From Verrucomicrobia subdivision 6 bacterium BACL9 MAG-120507-bin52 (lineage in GTDB: Bacteria; Verrucomicrobiota; Verrucomicrobiia; Methylacidiphilales; Verrucolacustridaceae), in assembly GCA_001438005.1 (NCBI GenBank), contig LIBO01000064.1:1-6168 (forward strand): a stretch of DNA of 6,168 bases, read 5' to 3'. The number at the start of each line of letters is the position of its first letter. Position 1 is the first letter of the stretch. The translations under genes and the position numbers were made by a program. The notes under the pieces are model-generated. The model saw nothing but the letters and a program-made list of their open reading frames with translations. It did not search any database and was not told the origin of the DNA. Below, piece by piece: positions 1 to 4,439 of the stretch.

Positions 1-43
1 TTTCGCCTCCGGCGGATGGAACTCTCTCGCTTGCTTCGCTGCG
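1..43. repeat. 43-bp direct repeat, copy 1 (distal to tRNA-Leu)
   Basis: This block is identical over 43 bp to positions 114-156. It contains a tight inverted repeat, CGCC-TCC-GGCG. It touches the left window edge, so it may extend further or belong to a longer series. Its inner end is followed by a 23-nt segment (44-66) that is missing from copy 2 and can form a bulged hairpin (CCCGGAC-TCCT-GTCGGG). Confidence 0.9.
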
Positions 44-66
44 TGTTCCCCGGACTCCTGTCGGGA

Positions 67-110
67 CTCGAGAGGATTTGCGCCCCTGCTGACCTGCCCC
101 CGCGCTAATC
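67..110 (-). pseudogene. Possible decayed copy of the tRNA-Leu 3' half
   Basis: Positions 67-80 repeat exactly the 14 bases at 157-170, which form the T-arm 3' strand and part of the acceptor of the intact tRNA-Leu. Beyond them the similarity weakens, but on the minus strand a TAGCGCGGGGGCA block resembles TAGCGGGGCA of the tRNA anticodon-stem and variable-arm junction. The TTCAAAT T-loop of the intact gene is GCGCAAAT here, so a functional T-arm is unlikely. With the 43-bp repeat beside it, this suggests a duplicated 'tRNA 3' half plus trailer' unit that has diverged. The segment 74-111 also folds by itself: GGATT/AATCC, a T-T mismatch, then GCGC/GCGC. The pseudogene reading is an inference. 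Confidence 0.4.
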
Positions 111-113
111 CTA

Positions 114-156
114 TTTCGCCTCCGGCGGATGGAACTCTCTCGCTTGCTTCGCTGCG
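114..156. repeat. 43-bp direct repeat, copy 2 (overlaps the tRNA-Leu 3' end)
   Basis: This is identical to 1-43. Its last four bases are the discriminator and the terminal three acceptor-stem bases of the tRNA, so the repeat begins exactly at the 3' end of the tRNA and continues as its trailer. This placement is typical of elements or duplications anchored at tRNA 3' ends. With two copies and no spacer regularity it is not a CRISPR. Confidence 0.9.
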
Positions 157-234
157 CTCGAGAGGATTTGAACCTCCATGGGTTGCCCCGCTACCACCTC
201 AAGGTAGTGCGTCTGCCAGTTTCGCCACGAGCGC
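153..234 (-). tRNA. tRNA-Leu, anticodon GAG
   Basis: Read on the minus strand this is a complete class II tRNA of 82 nt. The acceptor stem is GCGCTCG/CGAGCGC and the discriminator is A. The D-arm is GCG/CGC with the loop motif CTGGCAGA. The anticodon stem is CTACC/GGTAG with loop TTGAGGT, placing anticodon GAG at 200-198. A long variable arm pairs GGG with CCC, and the T-arm GGAGG-TTCAAAT-CCTCT closes it. GAG reads the Leu codons CUC and CUU; CUC is common in the genes here, especially blh. CCA is not encoded (the bases after the discriminator are GCG), so it must be added by a nucleotidyltransferase. The gene lies 17 bp downstream of the uracil-DNA glycosylase stop on the same strand and could share its transcript; I see no separate promoter or T-run terminator. 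Confidence 0.96.
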
Positions 235-251
235 GTACCGAAAATCATAGT

Positions 252-965
252 TTATCGACTGCGTGGTGACAAGCCAGCCCGTACCCCCACTCTCCTCATG
301 ACTTCGTCCAACATGGTTTCGGTGAGCCTGCCAGTAAACGTATTTTGCTGACTCACATGGTACGATCCCACCAGCCACCGACCTTCGGAAAGCTGGACCT
401 CGACCCCGTGCCCAAATTTCGGCTTCGGTCGCAAAGCAAAATATCGGGAGACCGCCGCAAATCCAAATCCCCCCAAGGCCAGGTACACCTTGGCCCTTGG
501 CAATAAACCTAACTCCCGATCGAAAAATCCGCTGCACGCATCTCTCTCTTTCACCGTGGGACGATTCGTCGGGGGGGCACACTTTACCGGCGCGGTGATC
601 CAGACATCGTTCAGCTTCAACCCGTCCTCTCGGTTGACACTCTCTGCCTGGCTCGCCCATCCTGCCCTCCACAGCGCTCGGTATAGCCATCGGCCCGATT
701 CATCCCCGGTAAACATTCTCCCCGTGCGATTTGCCCCATGCGCCCCCGGCGCTAATCCCACCACCACAATCTTGGCCTGCGAATCTCCCCACCCCGGCAC
801 TGGTCGCCCCCAGTAAACTTCACTGGAGTAAGACGCTTTCTTGTCCCTCGCCACCTGCTCTCGCCAACGCACCAGGCGCGGACATTGCCGGCACCGTATA
901 ATTTGCTCCCGTAAGCGGTTCAGACCGCTTGCCTCTTTTTTCAAGCCCGGGGAGGAATCCGACAC
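252..965 (-). CDS. Family 5 uracil-DNA glycosylase (UDGb type)
   Basis: This base-excision-repair enzyme removes uracil and related deaminated bases from DNA. Counting from the GTG start (237 aa), the motif GLAPGAHGANRTGR lies at residues 70-83 and GSYHVSQQNTFTGRLT at about 200-215; together these are the signature blocks of family 5, which lacks the usual acidic water-activating residue in motif A. Four cysteines (25, 28, 129, 144) fit the 4Fe-4S cluster of this superfamily. The frame stays open to an ATG at 1082, but that start would overlap the upstream DCC gene by 142 bp and add a non-conserved N-terminus. I prefer GTG at 965, which follows GGAAGGA-CATC and gives the normal family length, with a 25-bp overlap suggesting translational coupling. 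The family assignment is firm; the start is likely but unproven. Confidence 0.92.
   Translation of the reverse strand: MSDSSPGLKKEASGLNRLREQIIRCRQCPRLVRWREQVARDKKASYSSEVYWGRPVPGWGDSQAKIVVVGLAPGAHGANRTGRMFTGDESGRWLYRALWRAGWASQAESVNREDGLKLNDVWITAPVKCAPPTNRPTVKERDACSGFFDRELGLLPRAKVYLALGGFGFAAVSRYFALRPKPKFGHGVEVQLSEGRWLVGSYHVSQQNTFTGRLTETMLDEVMRRVGVRAGLSPRSR
911..941 (+). other. Terminator-like hairpin on the plus strand, antisense to the udg start
   Basis: A perfect 7-bp stem, AAGCGGT-TCAG-ACCGCTT (913-930), extends by T-G and G-C pairs to 911-932 and is followed on the plus strand by a run of six T (936-941). This has the form of an intrinsic terminator for plus-strand transcripts, but it lies inside the 5' part of the minus-strand udg gene, just before the DCC stop. 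It may stop antisense transcripts or be coincidental to coding. Confidence 0.35.
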
Positions 966-1327
966 GATGTCCTTCCCATCCACCGCGAGATTCTCTGCCG
1001 ATTTGCGGCCACAATCGCGTAGCCGATCGACGCAAAAGGTAGAAACAGTGGGAAAAGAATGAAATGACCCGCCCACGCCCAACGAGGCATGAAGGTCAGG
1101 CAGTAACCGGAAGCCCGCGCTTTCGATCGCACCTGACCGTCCTCTCCCAAAGCTTGAATCCCCTTATCCGCTAAGGTCCGATCGACCATCGGAAATTTTC
1201 GCATCCCCTCATCATCCTGATAGGCCACCGGGTCAAAAGTCCCCGGCCGGGCTTGGCGCAACATCCACTCCACGCTGCTTTGGCAAAAACCGCAGTCCGC
1301 ATCATAAAAAAGGGTCACCCGCGCCAT
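941..1327 (-). CDS. DCC-family thiol-disulfide oxidoreductase (DUF393)
   Basis: This 128-residue protein opens with FYDADCGFC (residues 7-15), the DxxCxxC motif that names the DCC family, in a thioredoxin-like start. Later blocks fit the family pattern: an acidic middle, an ALGEDGQVRSKARA segment around 60-73, a hydrophobic tryptophan-rich stretch (about 82-105), and the closing YAIVAANRQRISRWMG. Members are predicted to carry out thiol-disulfide exchange through the two cysteines (12 and 15), but their substrates are generally unknown. Length is normal for the family. The ATG start has only a weak G-rich sequence upstream. It is the first gene of a likely two-gene unit with the overlapping uracil-DNA glycosylase, and it diverges from the PsiE-like gene. 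The pairing with a DNA-repair gene does not define its role. Confidence 0.88.
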   Translation of the reverse strand: MARVTLFYDADCGFCQSSVEWMLRQARPGTFDPVAYQDDEGMRKFPMVDRTLADKGIQALGEDGQVRSKARASGYCLTFMPRWAWAGHFILFPLFLPFASIGYAIVAANRQRISRWMGRTSCRIPPRA

Positions 1328-1466
1328 CCGTCGACCCTACCCCGATTTCACCCCCCGCCAACTCACTTGCTTTCCCTTATTTCTTCGTCAAATTGGGTGG
1401 GTGCTGAAACCCGACCCCTCCCGCCTTGGCTCCACCCTTTTTCGTCTAATTGCCAAAGGTGAGATT
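1328..1466. other. Divergent intergenic region between the DCC and psiE-like genes
   Basis: This 139-bp spacer must hold promoters for both directions. On the minus strand TTGACG (plus positions 1391-1386) is a good -35 match, but no convincing -10 lies at 16-18 bp. No clear plus-strand sigma-70 pair is visible. No strong hairpin or small ORF is supported here; an in-frame GTG at 1401 could extend the psiE-like protein but lacks a ribosome binding site. Confidence 0.4.
1455..1463 (+). promoter_or_regulatory. Ribosome binding site deciding the psiE-like start
   Basis: AAAGGTGAG lies just before the ATG at 1467, with 4 bp between AGGTGA and the start codon. It supports this start over the in-frame GTG at 1401, which would add 22 polar residues not expected before the first membrane helix. 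Confidence 0.7.
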
Positions 1467-1904
1467 ATGACTTACGGCTACGTGGCGGTCCTTCTTCTGA
1501 TCGTGGCTGGATCCATCGGCATCTACCTCATTCACTACATCTTCAATGCCATGCTCCTGCATCAGCCTTTCTTCTCCAGCCTCATCGCGGTCATCAATGA
1601 GGTTCTCCTCATCTTAATTGTCATGGAAATTTTGCGCACCGTCACTCGTCTCCTTGTCTCCCCCGCGCATGATGTCAGTATCGCGGATCTGATTCCTTTC
1701 TTGGTCATTGCGGGCATCAGCGTTACCCGACGAATCCTGACCATCGGCGCTGGCCTTTCCGTCCAAGAGACGGAAGGTCATTCGCTCGACCCCATCAAAT
1801 TTACCCAATCGATGACGGAACTGCTCGTCAGTGGTGTGATTATTTTATTAGTCAGCCTCTCGGTTTGGCTGATCCAGCGCAAGGCGCCCGCCAAATTAAG
1901 CTAA
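1467..1904 (+). CDS. PsiE-like small inner-membrane protein
   Basis: This 145-residue protein is almost entirely hydrophobic, with four predicted membrane helices at about residues 3-26, 38-62, 73-95 and 117-137. The second helix region NEVLLILIVMEILRTVTRLL and the third, with LVIAGISVTRRILTIGA, match the PsiE (phosphate-starvation-inducible E) family pattern of a helix ending in an ExLRT-like segment followed by a helix ending in Arg-Arg. A short basic tail (QRKAPAKLS) follows the last helix. PsiE was named from phosphate-regulated expression in E. coli and its biochemical role is unknown; I see no Pho box here, so phosphate control should not be assumed. The gene stands alone, diverging from the DCC gene and converging on the aldehyde dehydrogenase. 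Family assignment is by motif resemblance and is moderately confident. Confidence 0.75.
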   Translation: MTYGYVAVLLLIVAGSIGIYLIHYIFNAMLLHQPFFSSLIAVINEVLLILIVMEILRTVTRLLVSPAHDVSIADLIPFLVIAGISVTRRILTIGAGLSVQETEGHSLDPIKFTQSMTELLVSGVIILLVSLSVWLIQRKAPAKLS

Positions 1905-1922
1905 GAGCCCTCTAACGCTCTT
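1903..1922. terminator. Stem-loop between convergent genes, possible bidirectional terminator
   Basis: AAGAGC (1903-1908) and GCTCTT (1917-1922) form a 6-bp stem with an 8-nt loop spanning the stop codons of both the psiE-like gene and the aldehyde dehydrogenase gene. It lacks a clear T-run on either side, so intrinsic termination would be weak. Confidence 0.35.
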
Positions 1923-3456
1923 CGGGCAGATAAATCGAGTCGGGGAAATTCCCGCGTAAACGCTCGCCCGCTGGTCCCTGCGTGACCGCCTCCACCAAAT
2001 ACTTTCCTCCCACAAAACACCCCTTCCACGACTGCCCAAATCCCCCAAAACTCTCCTCATTATCCCCACGCGACCTCACCTTGTTGTGCCCGAATTTAAA
2101 GCAGCGTAGATCCATCGCCACCTGCTTGGCCAAATGGGCATCGTCCGTCGCTAAGCTCGAAACGAGATTGCCGTTCGAAACATTCATCTCCGCCACCAGC
2201 TGATCCACACTGTCCACCACCGTCACCGAATCCACCGGACCAAAAGGTTCCCCGTGGTACAGCTTGCAGTTCCGGGGCAAACTCAACAAAGCCACTGGCG
2301 CCAAGTAAGCCGAGATATCTTGGGCAGGTTGGAACAACCCTTCATCCAACTTCCCCTCAAACAGTGCCACCGCTCCTCCCGCCACCGCCTCCGTCACCTG
2401 TACCCGCAACTCCTCCACCTTCTTGCTGTTGATGAGCGGTCCGTAATCCAAGGCGGGCAGCGGATCCTCCGCCTTATCCACCAGCAGAGGATGTCCGCAC
2501 TTCAACCCTTGCACGACCGCCAGATACATTTCTAAAAATTTCGGGAACATGGACCGCTGCACCACATAGCGCGGATAGGCCGTGCATCGCTGCTTGCCAA
2601 ACTCAAACCCCTTCTTGATCTGCGCTGCTAAACTTTTCCAATCCGAATACTCCCACACCCCGTAACAGTTCACCCCGTCCATCTCGAGCATGTAACGCTT
2701 CGATCGATCATAAAAGGCCGCCGCGATTTCCCGCCCATTGTTTTTTCCACCGACAAAAGCCAAGCAGGAGATCGCTTCGTTTCGCACCAAAGCTTCGCTC
2801 AACTCCCCTCCTGAGCCACTGACTAAGCTGACCGGCAATCCCCGTCTCCGGGCCAGAGCCATCGCCAAGGTCACCGCGTGAATCCCGCCGTCCGTTGGCG
2901 TCTTGGCAATGACCGAGTTACCCGCCAAACACTGGACCAGCACCGCATGAATCAGAACGGACAGCGGATAGTTCCACGAGGCGATGTTCGAGATCAGTCC
3001 CAGAGGTTGTCTTCCTTCCATCATTTTCTCGACTTGGCCGACATACCAACGAACTCCGGAAATACACCGCTCCACACTGACTTTCGACTGCGCATAAGGT
3101 TTGCCGATCTCCCAAACTAAAGTCTTGGCCAATAAATCCGCGTGCTTCTCCAAATCCTCCAGCGTTTCCGTCACTTTGCGTTTGCGTTCGTCTAAGTCGG
3201 TCTTGGACCAAGCCTGAAACTCTGCCTCGGCCGCCACCACCGCCGCCCGCGCCGCCTCCAAACGAATCATCGGATACCGACCCAGAGGGGTGGCATCCAC
3301 CGGAGAAAGGAAGAGTTTTCCGTGACCCGGCTGCTGCCACTTGCCGGCAATTAAGTTGAAAAGATTGCCCTCGGGGCCAAACGCCTCCGGGGTCAACTTG
3401 CGGTGCTGCTCAATCAAATTGGGCCAAGAGGCCCATGGCGAGATGAATTTATTCAA
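1912..3456 (-). CDS. NAD(P)-dependent aldehyde dehydrogenase family protein
   Basis: This 514-residue cytosolic enzyme should oxidise an aldehyde to a carboxylate with NAD(P)+. All catalytic landmarks of the superfamily are present: SWNYPL with Asn162, the cofactor-binding Lys185 in VIAKTP, a glycine-rich FVGGKNNGREIA turn at about 234-245 in place of the usual FTGS, the general base Glu258 in LEMDGVN (normally ELGGKN), the nucleophile Cys291 in GKQRCTA, and the cofactor motif EPFGPV at 403-408. Length is typical. The altered LEMDGVN and FVGG motifs set it apart from the standard betaine, succinate-semialdehyde and P5C types, so I give no substrate. The start is a TTG with no visible Shine-Dalgarno sequence; an in-frame stop lies 15 bp upstream (3471-3469), so no longer version is possible. 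A second in-frame TTG at 3417 is an alternative. It diverges from mazG across 80 bp. Confidence 0.93.
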   Translation of the reverse strand: MNKFISPWASWPNLIEQHRKLTPEAFGPEGNLFNLIAGKWQQPGHGKLFLSPVDATPLGRYPMIRLEAARAAVVAAEAEFQAWSKTDLDERKRKVTETLEDLEKHADLLAKTLVWEIGKPYAQSKVSVERCISGVRWYVGQVEKMMEGRQPLGLISNIASWNYPLSVLIHAVLVQCLAGNSVIAKTPTDGGIHAVTLAMALARRRGLPVSLVSGSGGELSEALVRNEAISCLAFVGGKNNGREIAAAFYDRSKRYMLEMDGVNCYGVWEYSDWKSLAAQIKKGFEFGKQRCTAYPRYVVQRSMFPKFLEMYLAVVQGLKCGHPLLVDKAEDPLPALDYGPLINSKKVEELRVQVTEAVAGGAVALFEGKLDEGLFQPAQDISAYLAPVALLSLPRNCKLYHGEPFGPVDSVTVVDSVDQLVAEMNVSNGNLVSSLATDDAHLAKQVAMDLRCFKFGHNKVRSRGDNEESFGGFGQSWKGCFVGGKYLVEAVTQGPAGERLRGNFPDSIYLPEER

Positions 3457-3480
3457 GGAACAAAAAGGCTACTCAATTTT

Positions 3481-3507
3481 CGTCTCGAGTCACGCTCCGA
3501 CTCGACG
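3481..3507. promoter_or_regulatory. Inverted repeat in the divergent ALDH-mazG spacer
   Basis: CGAGTC (3486-3491) and GACTCG (3499-3504) form a perfect 6-bp dyad around ACGCTCC, with CGT/ACG pairing outside it after a 2-nt bulge. It is central in the 80-bp region between two divergent starts, a usual place for an operator acting both ways, though a transcript hairpin is equally possible. I find no convincing sigma-70 promoter pair in either direction. Confidence 0.4.
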
Positions 3508-3536
3508 AACACCCTATTTTTCTTTATCTCCATACG

Positions 3537-4301
3537 ATGAGAGAAATTCGTTCCCTACTGCAGATCATGGCTCGCCTTCGTAGCCCCCAAGGCTGTCCAT
3601 GGGACCGAAAACAGACGCACCAAACCCTCCGACCCATGATGCTGGAGGAGGTGTACGAGCTGCTGGAGGCCATCGACCAAAAGGACGATCACGCCCTCCA
3701 GGAGGAACTTGGGGACGTCCTTCTTCACCTTATTTTCCATGCCCAGCTGGCCAAGGAGCGCCGTGCCTTCGATTTTCGCCAGGTCGCCAAGCGATTGGCC
3801 GAAAAACTGATCAGCCGCCATCCCCACGTTTTTGGCAAAGAGCGGCTCGTTACCACCCAACAGGTCCTCCAGCGTTGGCATCAACTCAAAGAGGCAGAAA
3901 AACCTTCCCGCCAAAGCTCTTTAGACGGGATCCCCCTTCATCTTCCCTCTCTTCTCCTGGCCCAAAATCTGCAAAAAAGAGCCGCACGGGTCGGCTTCGA
4001 TTGGCCCGATCCAAAAAAAGGTATTCCGAAAAAGCTTAGGGAAGAGCTGCGTGAGATTTCTGAAACCAAGGGCCGAGGTGCTGCCTTTGCCCGCGAGCTC
4101 GGGGACCTCCTTTTTACCCTCGTCAACCTGGCCCGCCACCGCGGGGTGGATGCGGAGACTGCTTGCCGTGACTCCGCCCACCGCTTCGCCCGCCGAGTCC
4201 GCTCGATCGAGTCTCATCTGGCCAAAAAGGGAAAAAAAACTACGCAATTAAACCCCCGAGAGTTGGAGCGAGAGTGGCAAAAAGCAAAAAGGAGAGTATA
4301 A
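3537..4301 (+). CDS. mazG: Nucleoside triphosphate pyrophosphohydrolase MazG
   Basis: MazG hydrolyses (d)NTPs to NMP and pyrophosphate, clearing non-canonical nucleotides and, in E. coli, influencing the stringent response. This 254-residue protein is close to the E. coli length (about 263) and has both tandem all-alpha domains. The N-terminal domain shows CPWDRKQTHQTL at 20-31, the metal-binding EExxE (Glu37, Glu38, Glu41) and ELGD (Glu57, Asp60). The C-terminal domain starts near RVGFDWPD, has LREELREI, then RELGDLLFTLVNLARH, which retains ExxD. The ATG at 3537 gives the conserved N-terminus but has no recognisable Shine-Dalgarno sequence. Its last codons carry the promoter of the downstream rhodopsin gene; whether mazG transcripts read through into the opsin is not known, but no terminator separates them. 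Confidence 0.95.
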   Translation: MREIRSLLQIMARLRSPQGCPWDRKQTHQTLRPMMLEEVYELLEAIDQKDDHALQEELGDVLLHLIFHAQLAKERRAFDFRQVAKRLAEKLISRHPHVFGKERLVTTQQVLQRWHQLKEAEKPSRQSSLDGIPLHLPSLLLAQNLQKRAARVGFDWPDPKKGIPKKLREELREISETKGRGAAFARELGDLLFTLVNLARHRGVDAETACRDSAHRFARRVRSIESHLAKKGKKTTQLNPRELEREWQKAKRRV

Positions 4302-4302
4302 T
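4274..4302 (+). promoter_or_regulatory. Sigma-70-type promoter for the rhodopsin gene
   Basis: GTGGCA (4274-4279, 4 of 6 matches to TTGACA) and a perfect TATAAT (4297-4302) are separated by exactly 17 bp. The -10 box overlaps the mazG stop codon. Transcription would begin near 4308-4310, giving a leader of about 130 nt before the opsin ATG. This is the best promoter-like pair I found in the window. Confidence 0.55.
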
Positions 4303-4303
4303 T

Positions 4304-4323
4304 TTTACTTATAAAATAGTAAA
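4304..4323 (+). promoter_or_regulatory. Dyad at the predicted rhodopsin transcription start (candidate operator)
   Basis: TTTACT (4304-4309) and AGTAAA (4318-4323) are perfect inverted halves around an 8-bp AT-only centre. The site begins one base after the -10 box and covers the predicted +1, where a bound repressor would block initiation. The AT-rich patch stands out from its surroundings. Alternatively it is a weak 5'-end hairpin, or chance in AT-rich DNA. Confidence 0.4.
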
Positions 4324-4408
4324 TACTTCTCACAACTTACTCTTCTCTTTGTCAGCTTTTAACTTGCCCGCAATCGCTCTCTCTTCAAGTATCTACACCC
4401 AAGCAAAC

Positions 4409-4430
4409 GCCCCAATAGGGGCAGAAGGAG
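4409..4430 (+). promoter_or_regulatory. Leader hairpin followed by a strong opsin ribosome binding site
   Basis: GCCCC-AATA-GGGGC (4409-4422) forms a 5-bp all-GC stem with a 4-nt loop, ending two bases before AAGGAG (4425-4430). The Shine-Dalgarno sequence is near-perfect, sits 9 bp before the ATG at 4440 and fixes that start. The other plus-strand starts at mazG and blh lack such a site, so the opsin appears tuned for high translation. The hairpin could protect the 5' end or present the site to ribosomes. Confidence 0.7.
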
Positions 4431-4439
4431 AAACACACT

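Noticed and set aside
1..156. Two identical repeats with about 70 bp between them, possible CRISPR remnant
   Set aside because: Only two copies, the unit is longer than usual, and the segment between them resembles tRNA 3' sequence; no cas gene is present.
199..690. Long minus-strand open frame through the tRNA and into the glycosylase gene
   Set aside because: It runs across the tRNA and is out of frame with the well-conserved glycosylase; the protein has no recognisable motif.
966..1082. N-terminal extension of the glycosylase to the ATG at 1082
   Set aside because: It would overlap the DCC gene by 142 bp, adds a non-conserved sequence, and the GTG at 965 has a better ribosome binding site and gives normal length.
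1386..1391. TTGACG on the minus strand as a -35 box for the DCC gene
   Set aside because: No acceptable -10 hexamer lies at 16-18 bp, so I do not call a promoter.
1401..1466. N-terminal extension of the PsiE-like protein to the GTG at 1401
   Set aside because: There is no ribosome binding site before it, and AAAGGTGAG precedes the ATG at 1467, which puts the first helix at the N-terminus as expected.
4349..4395. TTGTCA or TTGCCC with TATCTA as a second opsin promoter
   Set aside because: Spacing or -10 matches are poor compared with the GTGGCA-N17-TATAAT pair at 4274-4302.
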